Translations under genes and position numbers: made by a program
Shown here: one piece after another, positions 1-10,699 of the stretch
Layout: every line of letters starts with the position of its first letter
Position numbering within the stretch: position 1 is the first letter of the stretch
NCBI GenBank assembly: GCA_029237695.1
Contig: CM055272.1
Location: forward strand, 14,620,042 to 14,684,041
DNA: 64,000 nucleotides
Source: Conchocele bisecta
Lineage: Eukaryota; Mollusca; Bivalvia; Lucinida; Thyasiridae
Direction of reading: 5' to 3'
Notes under the pieces: model-generated
What the model saw: the letters and a program-made list of their open reading frames with translations, nothing else
Told to the model about the DNA's origin: nothing
Database searches by the model: none

Positions 1-303
1 ATAAAAAATAGAACTGCTCAGTTCATGATAGCTTGTTCCCAACATCCATGAATGGTTCACGGCCGGACCGGTAGCAGGCGCAGATACAGAAATAATTGCA
101 GGGGGGTCTGTAATTACAAGTCTTCTTCTTTCTTTGTCTTGACGGGAGCAGCAGGGGGGGGGGGGGGGAAACAGAGAACCAGATGAGTGTAGTTTGTGTT
201 TCCATATCCGTCTACAGAACACAACTCAATACTGAATGGTATAGCCATGTTGGAAATCAAGCTGATGTGTATGACGTACGGTAAGACAATTTCACGTATC
301 TAT
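1..303. other. Unassigned intergenic sequence with G homopolymer
   Basis: No gene or recognised repeat is visible. A run of 15 G lies at 154-168 beside a purine/pyrimidine-skewed stretch. The short open frames here cross this low-complexity tract and carry no motif. Confidence 0.5.
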
Positions 304-534
304 ATATGTGGCTGTGACTGGAGAAATGGGGCTTATGGGTAGCTCCTGATCAGACAGCACACTCCTGTAGCCTGATAGCGACCTGTATTGCTTGTTTGAA
401 GCATGGCGGATATGTCATTGATGAAATGGCGAACAGTGCAGATCCTGATCAGAATGTGCGGATGCACATGCTGATCTGTATCTACACTGGTCGCTGAACC
501 CATAAACCCCTTATCTCCAGTCACAGCCACATAT
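304..534. mobile_element. TIR MITE, family C (copy 1)
   Basis: The two ends are inverted repeats of about 35 bp: ATATGTGGCTGTGACTGGAG on the left and its imperfect complement CTCCAGTCACAGCCACATAT on the right. A related 227-bp copy lies at 61738-61964. The interior holds a repeated CTGATCAG-type block also seen in family B. It has no coding capacity. The target duplication is unclear, though a TA is possible. Confidence 0.7.
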
Positions 535-684
535 GACGTCATGCTTTTTTGTTGAACATTACGTAGTAAAATGCAATGTCATTTATGTCTGTCACTCAGT
601 CTGCACCCCACTGCAAATTCACGTTCATTGTATCCCATACAGCACATGTATATTTATTGCAGGTTGAGTAATAAATTTGATTTG

Positions 685-1400
685 ATTCATTAACGGCCTA
701 TCAACAGCTAAGGTCATTTAAGGGCGGTCAAACGGGTTCGATCCCGCATTTAACCTGCTGCATTGGTGGGGGGGGGGGGATCCCAAAATTAGAACAGAAT
801 ATTTACATCGAGATAAATGAGCCGCGCCATGCGAAAACTGGGCTTAATTACATTTTTTTTCAGTTTTTACTTGTTTATGTATTCTGCATTGTACATCTCT
901 TAAAAGCCATATGCCGCAAAAATGATCAATGTATCCCAATTAGTTTTCATTGGGAAATTTTACGGCAATGTTAGACAATTTGAATCGTCGTTTTTTACGA
1001 CGTCGTTTGTCGCTTTTCACGACGTCATTAAGCCCATATATATTCAGGCTTGAAATTAGAATAACCAGACCTGGTGCCAGGTCCATACCACACCAAAGTC
1101 ACTTGGTCCCTTCCCATAAAAGTAATACCAGTAGGATTATTCTTATAACCAGATTCAACTCTCAAATACAAGAAAGCCAAAGACGTACTTGAGACCAAAC
1201 CAGGTTGAATCCCAATCGTTAAATTACCAATCGCATGCTTCCACCTGCCACCCACTGGTTTGGTAATAAAACTTCCCAGCAACAGTTAAGGCCATATATA
1301 GACCTCGGTTTCAAGTCTCATCCGAAAGACCAGTGGGATGGAAATACATGTACTATGAAAGCATTTTCAGGCCTAGGTCGGGGGATTGAACCCACATGTT
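685..1400 (-). mobile_element. SINE-like retroposon, family A (copy 1)
   Basis: This copy shows the family A blocks in order: TTAACGGCCTATCAACAGCT, CCCAAAATTAGAAC, ATTCAGGCTTGAAATTAGAA, the CACACCAAAGTCACTTGG block and TACAAGAAAGCCAAAG. The orientation is set by better copies (2309-2758 and 20748-21224), whose simple-repeat tail lies on the left, so the retroposon reads on the minus strand. The right boundary is uncertain. The block 1246-1400 may be the far end of the same element or a separate insertion. Confidence 0.6.
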
Positions 1401-1739
1401 TTTGTTTGTTTATTGGTGTTTAACGGCCTGTCAACAGCTAAGGTAAGGCCGGGCCAACGGGTTCGATCGCGCATTTAACCTTCTGCATTGGGGGAAATCC
1501 CAAAATTAGAACTGACTATTTACATTGAGATAAATATATATTCAGCCCTGAAATTAGAATAACCCAACCTGGTACACCATACCACACCAAAGTCACTTGG
1601 CCCTTCCCCTAAAAGTAATATCGGTAGGATTACTCTTATAAGGGGTATAATCAGATTCAACTGTCACATACAAGAAAGCCAAAGGCATACGTGAGGGCCG
1701 AACCAGGTCTCGTGCTGGGATTCCAGTAAGGATGAATCT
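1401..1739 (-). mobile_element. SINE-like retroposon, family A (copy 2)
   Basis: A second family A copy follows directly. Read on the minus strand it ends in a tail of the type (CAAA)n after GCCGTTAAACACC. It shares the internal blocks of copy 1, including CCCAAAATTAGAACTGA and TACAAGAAAGCCAAAGGC. Its far end is cut by the MITE that starts at 1740. Confidence 0.65.
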
Positions 1740-1955
1740 CAGGGACCGTTTCACTGAACTTTGTACGACTAAAATGTTCGTAAGTGCAAATTTAGGATCG
1801 TCTGGAAATTTCAATTGATGGATTTACATTCATTGAGCATAGCCTATGCTCAATAAATGTAAACCCAATAATTGTTTACAAGAAAACATTGTTAATGTGG
1901 AATTTACAGACTTATAATTTTAACATTTTAGTTGTACGAAGTGAAACGGCCCCCA
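1740..1955. mobile_element. CAGG-ended MITE (hAT-like), copy 1
   Basis: The terminal inverted repeats read CAGGGACCGTTTCACT at the left and a degraded AGTGAAACGGCCCC at the right, with ACTAAAATGTTCGTAA and its complement just inside. Better copies are at 29994-30215 and 54784-54945. CAGGG ends are usual for hAT elements, but no 8-bp target duplication was found. A small palindrome around GAGCATAGCCTATGCTC sits in the middle. Confidence 0.7.
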
Positions 1956-2111
1956 GTGCTGTAACCTCTAGGTGACAACCTATCGCTAACAGCTATGAAT
2001 AAGATACATACATATAATACAAAAGAAAATATCTTAAAATGGATTAAAATAACAATATCACCTTACACAAAATGGTTTAAAATGACAGTTTCACCTCAAA
2101 TCAAATTTGAA

Positions 2112-2308
2112 CTAGATTTGTCAGTAAGCGATACTTACAGAATACGACCCGTGTGGGCCCCGACTATGTGACCTTGACCCTGTGCTTAGCAGGGGCGGCA
2201 CGGATTTGTCACAGGGTGGTAGAGGACCATTGGAGCATGCCTGTGTAGAATTTGAAGCAGATCCGAGCTAGGAAAATTATAAGCCATGTACCCGAGCGTT
2301 AACGTTTA
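2112..2308 (+). mobile_element. HE-9 element, 5' end plus one core unit
   Basis: It starts CTAGATTTGTCAGTAAGC, with the hairpin GTAAGCGATACTTAC, as in the intact HE-9 copies at 22294 and 57184. One core unit with the GACCTTGACCC motif follows. The unit is then split by the family A copy at 2309 and resumes at 2759-2890. Confidence 0.65.
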
Positions 2309-2758
2309 GTTTGTTTGTTTGTTTTTTGGGGTTTAACGGCCTATCAACAGCTAAGGTCATTTAAGGCCGGGTCAATGGGTTTAGTACTAAATCCCATATA
2401 TTACCTGTACAAGTACATGTACATTTTCAAGTACATGTACAAATGGGGGAAAAATCCCAAAATCAGAACTGAATATTTACAATAACAAAACTATATTCAG
2501 CCCTGAAATCAGAATAATCCTGATCTGATGCCAGGTCCTCGCCACACCAGAATCACTTAGCCCCTCTCAAAAGCAGTAGGATCAGTACTACTCTTATTAC
2601 TTTTATAATAGGCAATAACCCAATTGAACTCCCAGGTAACAAAAGAGCCAAAGATAAAAACGTACCGGAGGGCCAAACCAGGCAAATAGTGATTCCTATA
2701 AGGAGGAACCACTACCATTAATTTACGCCGTCTAGTTCGCCCACCACCACCCACTCCC
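2309..2758 (-). mobile_element. SINE-like retroposon, family A (copy 3), with target duplication
   Basis: A 450-bp family A copy is flanked by GCGTTAACGTTTA at 2296-2308 and GCGTTAAGGTTTA at 2759-2771, a 13-bp target duplication with one mismatch. On the minus strand it ends in a (CAAA)n-type tail. The target lies inside a tandem unit of an HE core, so the insertion came after that array. The inner palindromic AAGTACATGTAC blocks recur in the copy at 58115. Confidence 0.8.
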
Positions 2759-2890
2759 GCGTTAAGGTTTATAATGCACCAAGTATGTGACCTTGACTCT
2801 GGGCTTAGGGGGGCGGCACGAACATGGATTTGTCACAGGGCGGTACAGGACCATTGGAGCAATGTGTGTATGAAATATGAAGCAAATCAG
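2759..2890 (+). repeat. HE core unit resumed after the family A insertion
   Basis: The unit continues with CACCAAGTATGTGACCTTGA, then the GGATTTGTCACAGGGCGGTA block and a TATGAAATATGAAGC block, matching the cores at 10.7-11.9 kb. Confidence 0.6.
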
Positions 2891-3085
2891 AGCAGATGAG
2901 CTGGCTTGTGACCAGCCGTCTGATCAGGATCTGCATGTTTTGCAAGTAATATTCATATTTTTGAGAACAAAAACACCCCCTTTTCATCAATGGACTAGTC
3001 TGAAAATCATTTTGTGATGAATGGATTGGTTGCAAAATTAACATATCACAGTTCAGTCAAGTTACTTAGGGGTGAAAGGGTTAAA
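2891..3085. repeat. Family B dispersed repeat (copy 1)
   Basis: A repeat of about 190 bp with a two-part block around GATGAGCTGGC...CTGATCAGGATCTGCA and the end TTACTTAGGGGTGAAAGGGT. Copies: 45150-45325, 58640-58835 (reverse) and 59555-59965 (interrupted). The mobility class is unknown. Confidence 0.6.
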
Positions 3086-3161
3086 CCGGACACCCTGGGA
3101 GATGCAGTGTGCGGTTCAACTATATTCCACTGTAATTGACACATGGCCACTCCTAAACATA

Positions 3162-3646
3162 CAGTAGGTGGACAGAAGTAATTTCCCACAAATTGAAATC
3201 CCATAGACTTGCATGCTTGTTAGCATGTTACTTCAAATATACATTAAAGATTTTAATGAAATAAAATGTATTGAGTAGCCAACGGGAATAGATTTGTGCA
3301 GAATTTGATTCATATGTGTATTCAATATTCAAAGTAGTTTACCAGATGCATGTAGTTAAACATACGCATTTTTTTTGGAAATGCTGTTGTCATTGACGTC
3401 AATGGTGACGTCAATGGTGACGTCAAATAATTATGTCGTATTTAAAACCATGTATCTATCTTACTGCTTGTGATAATCAGTAACCAAAACACTCTTATTG
3501 TGCATAAATCTATTTTCTTTCAAACACTTCATATTTCATTCAGATTGGTAAAGTATGTACTGAGCTACATATTCGAGAATAAAGATGGAAATACATGTAA
3601 GTCTATGGCATTTTATTTTCGGGAAATTACTTCTGTCCACCTACTG
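3162..3646. mobile_element. Tc1/mariner-like MITE carrying three CRE palindromes
   Basis: The termini CAGTAGGTGGACAGAAGTAA and TTACTTCTGTCCACCTACTG are exact complements over 20 bp, and imperfect pairing continues for about 55 bp per side. TA flanks both ends (3160-3161 and 3647-3648), as expected of Tc1/mariner insertion. The 485-bp element has no transposase. Its interior holds three TGACGTCA sites and an AT-rich centre. The short frames crossing it are chance openings. Confidence 0.8.
3394..3425. promoter_or_regulatory. Three TGACGTCA (CRE) sites at 12-bp spacing
   Basis: Perfect TGACGTCA palindromes lie at 3394-3401, 3406-3413 and 3418-3425, joined by the 4-bp spacer ATGG. TGACGTCA is the consensus for CREB/ATF bZIP factors. 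Occupancy cannot be judged from sequence. Confidence 0.5.
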
Positions 3647-3648
3647 TA

Positions 3649-4265
3649 CATATATTTCAGGGTATGTGATCACGTGGTTTCCGGTTTCCAAATGGTTCCA
3701 AAACGTAAAATCTTTGATATCATTTTACAGTATATTTTATTCAAAATCTTCCTACCAAACGCAACAGTGTAGATCCAGACGAGCCGTCTCATCTGAATCT
3801 GCATGCACTTTTAGAGACCTATTTGGATGATATACGGCGCACCAAAGACAAAGACTTTAGCTCTTTACAAATGCTTATATAACGTTCACTAAGAGTCGAG
3901 TACCATTTATTTCCTACATTCACGTGCTCTAGATTTTGATTTACATTGACGGTATTCTTCGTCAAAACGGGTATACAGGACTCATCAAATTACACTTCCA
4001 AGTTCTATATACACACATGAAAAATAGCAGTTCCTTATATACGTACTTTCCTTTTCCATTGAAATACAATGGAACGCAAGCCGTCAATATTTGTCCATAT
4101 TGATGTCTCGGTGAGTTTATATTGGTCAGTGCCTGAACTACGTTAATTTCACCTTGTAAAATAATTCCTTCTAAATCATAACTACGGTAATTAGTTTTAC
4201 TTCATTTATAGCTTGTGTATTTTTCGAGGTGCATATAAATTGTGCGTGATTTGCGTATATATTAA
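3649..4265. other. Unassigned intergenic sequence
   Basis: No gene, array or terminal repeat was recognised. A short block near 3775-3810 (GATCCAGACGAGCC...) resembles the inner part of family B. Confidence 0.4.
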
Positions 4266-5279
4266 CAAGTTTGCCGAAGGTCACAATATACGCCCGTCGA
4301 GGCAAGACCAGTTAACAAGAGAAGAGGGTTCTTCCCGTGATAAAAATGTACATTGAATTTGGTCACAATCTGTCAAAATAAATAGGCTTCTTCGTCTCGC
4401 CATGATAAATATGTATACCGAATTTGTTTACGACCGGTGAAGTAGAACTTGAGTTATTGCGTGGACAAGGATACTGTCAAGGTCATTACCAAGGTCAGGA
4501 AAGATCGAGACAAATTGTCTCCCCTATTATCATATGAACCAAGTATACTTCAATTGTTATGACGTTATGGCCAATATAGTCTGATCAGACGAACGAAAAG
4601 TGGTAACAATGCAGTTGAAGTGTAAGGGATAGGCTAGAGTAGATAAGTACACGTAGTCACTTAATCACTTATTATGTACACAATATTACATGGGTAACAC
4701 ACAGGAATACATGACACATTGATATGCGAACATCACTGTACTGTGCATGATACTATTCAATTACTACAAGGTTGTAAGCCAATCGACTGTTATACTTAAC
4801 GCAACTTAAAAGCTATAGACGAATAAACTCAGTATGTGGTATCTCAATGGTCCCGTAGTGGACAATAGTATGAATGCACAAGTACTTTGATGATCGCTAA
4901 TCAAAGTGAAATAACATACAAGTATAACATGGCATAACGAACATTGGAGGACAAATGACAATCATCTGAGCTACCCCCAGTGCTGGCGTATCTCAATAGA
5001 TAGTGGTAACCTCTGAGTATCAAGGTCCCAAGGTCTGCCTCACCCGCAATATGAGGTCTAGTCAACAATATGGCTATAATCCAACTTCAAGTGGATTAAT
5101 CCATAAACAATATATGTAGTCTTACTACAATCCTTTAGCCATGATATGCCATGATAGGAGTATTACCATACACTATCAAAGTATACATATGTATTGCCTA
5201 TGCAATATATTTCCAAAGTATGAATGTCAAAGTCAAAGCCGGATGTGGTTACATCACATGATAGTCAATAACGATAATG

Positions 5280-5465
5280 TTCCGGAAGCTGGTACCGGAA
5301 GTAAAGTTCCAAAGGTAGTATTATTTCCGGAAATGGTGGACCAGATGTAAAGTTCCTATGGTATCACTCGACTGTAGCAACGCGGATGTGGTAGACCCGA
5401 TGTAAAGTATCCATGGTGAATCAATGGGTTGGAATACCGGAAGTGGTAGACCGGATGTAAAGTTC
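5280..5465. repeat. Degenerate short tandem repeat in the LTR-like insertion
   Basis: Three to four diverged copies of a unit near 55-60 bp are built around GACCGGATGTAAAGTTCC and CCGGAAGTGGTAGACC. Confidence 0.5.
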
Positions 5466-6841
5466 CGATATAATACAAATGGCGATTATCACGTTGGCTA
5501 AGACGCCGGGAAAAGTTTCACTTAGGTGACATTCAACTCGGTGGTAGTATAATGATATGATATGTGTGTATGGCGTTTCACTTCACTAATCTATGGCTGT
5601 GACTGTCTGCTGTACGCGATGTAGCTATCACACACTGCTCTATACAGGCCTGTACCCGGAGCTGCTACACACTGCGCCAGACAGACGTACGGACATCGGA
5701 CGACCTGACACTCTGCACTGACTGGGGTCTGCCCTCAACGAGTGGACCAAAAACGTCCAATGTTGCCCGCTGGAGCGATCTCAAGAGGGCTACAAAAATG
5801 AAATGAGTCTCCAATTACTGGACGAATACGCACAGACAGACAGACAGGATGCACAACGGACTAAAACGGGAATCGAACAACGGCAAATCACAGCTGAAAT
5901 AAAATGTTGTAGGTACATACCAAAATCCTCCGTGTCATGGTGAATACAGTACTATAGTCTTCTGTAACCAGAAAATATGTGTCCCGCCAACACATAGCGA
6001 GACATCGCTTATTATACGCACCAGTGAAACCATGCACGGAATAATGAATATGCCTACCCTCGTTCGACATCTCACATAAATACTACAAAACCATGGCTTT
6101 TGCATGTCACCCGTGGGTTATATTTGGCATAAATATATGTTCCCACGCCTTAAATTCAACCAAACCAGTGTCAGCCCTCGTGGAATAAATACCATCCAAC
6201 ATGGTATACCCCACACTACCATAAATCTGCACCACTATAGACCCAGATCTCATAATCCGAAATCTACTCGACTGGTCTCGACAATGCGAAGGTCGCTTCT
6301 TGGTCCCGCCAAACCCCTCCATATCGGTCCTACGGCTATACACTCAAATGAGAGTGTAGCACATACTAAACTCAAATATCGTGGTCATTTACGGAAAATA
6401 TCACGACACAAAGCATCACCAGTATGGGATCTGATATATCCGTGTTGGCCAGTACCAGGCTATGCTTAAACACCAACCCGTAGCATACATAACAGGGCAG
6501 ACCATGGTATGGTCTGCGCTATATACTGGCTTCACCTACAGAAGGTCCCTTATATGGTGAACAACTGACACGCGGACAAACTCGGCTGGCACGGATAGTG
6601 GACATCCGTAATACTAATAGGTCTTCTCCCTAGCGAAACCAGCACACGCAGTCAACGAGTTCTCTACCACACACATGCATAGTCTGCGGCAAATATGGCG
6701 TGACATCAGTAAAACATTGCTCACAAAAATGGACGTATATTTAAATCCGCAAAAAGGACACGCATAAACGTATTTCCACCAATACAACATAAGCCCCGTT
6801 ATTACACACACATTATACATGGGAAATGTACATGCTAAATC

Positions 6842-6905
6842 ACAGGTATGTAAAAATCACAGGTGTGTGAAATCACAGGTATGTGGAATCACAGGTATGT
6901 GAAAT
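6842..6905. repeat. Short tandem repeat, CACAGGTATGTG type
   Basis: Four units of about 17 bp of the form ATCACAGGTATGTGAA lie near the right end of the LTR-like insertion. Confidence 0.65.
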
Positions 6906-7472
6906 CAATAATACGCACAACAATACAAAACAGTGCCACACATCACAAATATACAATTACAGTATACGGAATCCGGAATATACAAGAATGCACGTGTCAC
7001 GCGACAGATACAGAGTGCGAACAATAAAAATGGCCGCCAACGGGAGATACGTCATCGGAAAATTGTCATAATGAATAGGCTTCTTTGTCTTGCCGTGATA
7101 AACATGTATACCGAATTTGGTTTCGATCGGTGAAGTAGAACTTGAGTTATTGCGTGGACAAGGATACAGAGTGCGAACAAAAAAATGGGCGCAAAGGGGA
7201 GATAAGTTGGAAATTTTTGAAAATAAATAGGCTTCTTCGTCTTGCCGAGATAAACATGTATACCAAATTTGGCTACGAGCGGTGAAGTAGAACTCGAGTT
7301 ATCGTGTGGACAATGATACAGAATGCGAACAATACAAATGTATACCAAATTTGGTTAAAATCCGTCAAGTAGCACTCTAGTTATTGCGTGGACAAGCTGT
7401 GCCCGCCCGCCCGCCGCCCGCCCGTACAATATATTACATAATACGTCCCGTTTTTTCAAACGGGCGTTTAAA

Positions 7473-8171
7473 AAGCTTATTTAATTTACAGTGGAAGATC
7501 GATCTCTGGAACCGGCAACGGACTCGAATAAAAGCGAAGTTCGAGGGAAAGAAAATAAATACTAGTCAATGATTTCATTCCATTTAGGAATGACACCATT
7601 GATTGATGTGTGTATGGGACTATGACCTTCTGGAAGAAATATCAAATAAACAAATATAAAGAATTAATTATTGTATTTCAATACGTACATGTATGCATAC
7701 GTAAATAAATAAACTGTTAATTAAACTGAATATTACACACCGTCTCGCCTTTGCTATAATTAAGCTTGACAACCACAACTTCACAACCATGGACCATTTT
7801 TATTGTTAGTGAATGTTTTTTTATCACGGATCATTTGCATACACAAGCAGTAAAGTATTTGCAAAAGATTGGCGTAAAATAACATTCAATAAACGAAAGT
7901 AGACAGGTGCGAAACATCATATCCCAAGAATGTGTCTATAAATAGTACACTGGTTTATTAAATATACAAACTGTAAAAATAAAATTTAAACGAAATTGCA
8001 CAATTTGGCATTTAAAAATGTTAAAAGGCGGAATATTATTTTCTAAACATTCGTCACTCAGGCATATTAAAACGTCCATCAATATTTCTAAAAGTGAAAC
8101 AAATCAAACAGACCGCCAATCGTAACATAACCTATTGTTCTCCTAGCCACATATGTATCCATTTGTAAGCT
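7473..8171. other. Unassigned AT-rich intergenic sequence
   Basis: No recognisable gene or repeat boundary. AT-rich throughout, with no open frame beyond 62 codons. Confidence 0.4.
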
Positions 8172-8230
8172 CGGACGGACGGATGTCATTGTGATCACTA
8201 TGTATCGCTTTCCGCAAGCGGGCTCGACAA
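8172..8230 (+). mobile_element. HE-8 3'-end fragment
   Basis: The stretch GGATGTCATTGTGATCACTA followed by CGCTTTCCGCAAGCGGGCTC and GACAA matches the 3' end of the complete HE-8 copy at 30764-30920, including the hairpin GCTTTCCGCAAGC. It joins directly to HE-7 core sequence. Confidence 0.65.
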
Positions 8231-9120
8231 AAACTGAAAAGTCTTTACCAATGAACCATAACTGCGAAATTTGGCCACCAATGGCCAAGCTGTTTGTATG
8301 AAGAAGACATTTGAAATCTCTAATAAAAGAAAGACCTTTTGACCTTTCGGCGGCCATATTGGATGATGTAATCATCCGATTCAATGAAAACAGCACCATA
8401 GCGATCGCCTCATCAATACCTTTGATTTGATATATTATAAGACCATTCCATCAAAAATTAAATTTGACCCCTATTTGACCCCATTATAACAAATTTTAAA
8501 AAGCATTGTACACCGATCATTTCTACCAAGTTTCGTAGAAATCAGTCTGGTGGTTCGTGAGAAGAAGATTTTAACAAAACTGAAAGGGCTTTACCAATGG
8601 ACCATAACTGCGAAGTTTTCTACCAATGGCCAAGCGGTTTGTATGAAAGAGACGTTTGAAATCTCTAATAAAAGAACGACCTTTTGACCTTTCGGCGGCC
8701 ATCTTGGATGATGTAATCATCGGATTTAGACAAAAAATGCTCCTAATTGATCGTTTCGTCCATACCTTCGAATTGATATATGACATGACCATATTCGGTC
8801 AAATGTGAAATTTTACCCCTACTTAACCTCTCCTGTTCCGCCCATTTTTGATCCGGGGGGCCACCCTTTGAAGGAATCTGAAACATCGTTATCAATCGAT
8901 CATTCATATCAAGCTTTATCGAAATCGTCCTGGCGGTTCGTGAGAAGATTTTTTGAGAAGTTGACCTACTGTTCAAAGGCGGCCATCTTGGATTTCGCGA
9001 TGACATGGCCCAACTGGGATATAAAAGCCACCAGATGGCGCTGGGCTGGCATTTTGATAATTTTATGCATGCTTCACATCAAGGACACATTTTCAGATAT
9101 TTTAGAAATACCACTGAACA
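8231..9120 (+). repeat. HE-7 core array fragment (unit near 430 bp)
   Basis: About two units with the landmarks GACCATAACTGCGAAGTTT, GGCGGCCATCTTGGATGATG, TTTGATATATTATAAGACCA and CCATTTTTGATCCGGGGGGC. The same unit builds the arrays at 14890-16767 and 62775-64000. The open frames on both strands here are shadows of the repeat. Confidence 0.7.
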
Positions 9121-9156
9121 AATAATAGATAATACAACAATGAAAGGTTTAGAAAA

Positions 9157-9705
9157 CAAGAGCTGTAGGAGAACAGCATAGCTCGACTACGAGGGTTGTC
9201 GATGTACACATAGCTTGACAAACAAGGTGGCTGCGGCCTGCATAAAAACCTTAACCAAGGTTGACTAAAAACCTTAACCAATGGAAATTAAGTAAGTAAT
9301 TCAAGGTTAAATGTAGGTCAATGTCCGATATAGGTCAGGGGTTATTGATGTACATCACTAAGTCGAATATAGATCAGGGGTTGTTGATGTACATCAATAG
9401 GAGATGAAGTTGTCCAAGTATGGTGGGTGTAGGGCCAGTAGTATTCCATATACAAGCTTGACTAAAAACCTTAACCAAGGGGAATTAACTAAGTAATTCA
9501 AGAGGAAATGTAGGTCAAGGTCAAATATAGATCAGGGGTTATTGATGTACATCACTAGGAGATGAAGTTGTCCAAGTATGGTGGGTGTAGGGCCAGTAGT
9601 ATTCCATATACAAGCTTGACTAAAAACCTTAAACAAGGCGTGACGGTGACGCCGACGCGGGGGTGACAACATAAGCTCTAACTATTCTTCGAATAGTCGA
9701 GCTAA
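9157..9705 (+). mobile_element. HE-1 element, short complete copy
   Basis: It begins CAAGAGCTGTAGGAGAACAG, with the hairpin GCTGTAGGAGAACAGC followed by ATAGCTCGACTAC. It ends with the hairpin CTATTCTTCGAATAG and then TCGAGCTAA. The block GCTCGACTA near the 5' end is the exact reverse complement of TAGTCGAGC near the 3' end. Between them are units of 158 bp (TTGACTAAAAACCTTAACCA, TTGATGTACATCACTAGGAG). No target duplication is seen. The left flank is AAAA. Confidence 0.8.
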
Positions 9706-10244
9706 AAATAGATTTAAGAATACAAATGTAAATGTGCTTTTGAAGTAATACAATATACTCAACTGACAACTGATTCAAACTTGCCGGCCGGAGCGTAGCT
9801 GTTACATATGTAATTAATTCATAGAGCTGAGTTCATGACCCGACATTGTAAATAAACCCCACGTGTTTAGTGATAAGCTCACAGCTGTAACTGCCTGTAT
9901 GGTCAACATCAGACAGTGTGCCAGCAGCACAACTTTCATTTTGGACAGTAATATTAAATTAAATAAGTGTGGTATGCACATAACAAAGTGAATGAAACAA
10001 AACCATGGTTTAATAGACCAGCAAGAGAAATATGTCGCAAAGAAACTTGATACAGTGGCTGTGAAAATGCAGTATATACTAATTATAAACAGAATAAACT
10101 CAGGTTAGTATGCACATTCACAAACAGCATGTATGTGCAGTCTGATCTGGAATTCACATGACTACATGAATTCACGTTTGTTAGCAGCCTGATTTCCTGT
10201 ATCCTAACACATACCAGTATGGCTATTTCAACACTGATCTCTAA
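9706..10244. other. Unassigned intergenic sequence
   Basis: No gene or repeat recognised between two hairpin-ended elements. Confidence 0.4.
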
Positions 10245-10699
10245 CTAGAAATGGACGCTTGTCGACAAGCGCATGTGTATCCCCCTCCCCAGATACACAA
10301 GTAGTTTGAAAAAAGGGTGTTCGAGTTATGCTCCAGAGACAAAATCTGTGACGGAAAAAACAAAGGGAGATAACTAAAAAATTAATGATGCAAGAGTTGT
10401 CATTCTTGCGTGACACACATTTAGGGTTGTGGTCTATGCATGTGTGAAGTTTCATGAAAATATTCCAAAGGGTGTTCGAGTTATGCTCCGGACACGAAAT
10501 CAGTGCATGAAACAACAAAGGGAGATAACTAAGAAATTAACGACGCAAGAGTTGTCATTCTTACGTGCGACACACCTTTGGGTCGTCTTCTATGCATGTG
10601 TGAAGTTTAATAAACTAGAAAATGTGTTCATAGAACACGGATGTCCCACATATCGCTTTGATAATAAATGAGGCCAAATTGCAAGTCAAAATTTTCTTT

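Larger units (their letters stand above)
4475..7006. mobile_element. Candidate solo LTR, 2,532-bp insertion
   Basis: The insertion begins TGTCAAGGTC and ends GTCACGCGACA, giving TG...CA termini with a 4-bp inverted TGTC/GACA. It is flanked by GATAC at 4470-4474 and 7007-7011. A 5-bp duplication with TG...CA ends is the signature of LTR retrotransposon integration. I see no gag or pol and no long direct repeat between the two ends, so a solo LTR or an internally deleted element fits best. Inside are degenerate copies of a CCGGATGTAAAGTTCC unit (5280-5465) and a short CACAGGTATGTG repeat (6842-6905). The longest frame, 6104-6469, matches nothing I recognise. Confidence 0.6.
4266..7472 (+). mobile_element. 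HE-6 element, split by an LTR-like insertion
   Basis: The 5' part (4266-4474) starts CAAGTTTGCCGAAGGTCACA and continues ATACGCCCGTCGAGGC. The 3' part (7007-7472) holds units of about 165 bp (GTGAAGTAGAACTTGAGTTA, GTGGACAAGGATACAGAGTG) and ends in the hairpin CCCGTTTTTTCAAACGGG plus GCGTTTAA. The 5' block ACGCCCGT is the reverse complement of the 3' block ACGGGCGT. Other copies give the uninterrupted sequence GGACAAGGATACAGAGTGCG, so the insertion site can be read to the base. Confidence 0.75.

Noticed and set aside
6104..6469. 121-codon open frame on the plus strand with a 78-codon frame opposite it
   Set aside because: It lies wholly inside the LTR-like insertion, shows no motif I recognise and has an equally open antisense frame, so it is not called as a gene.
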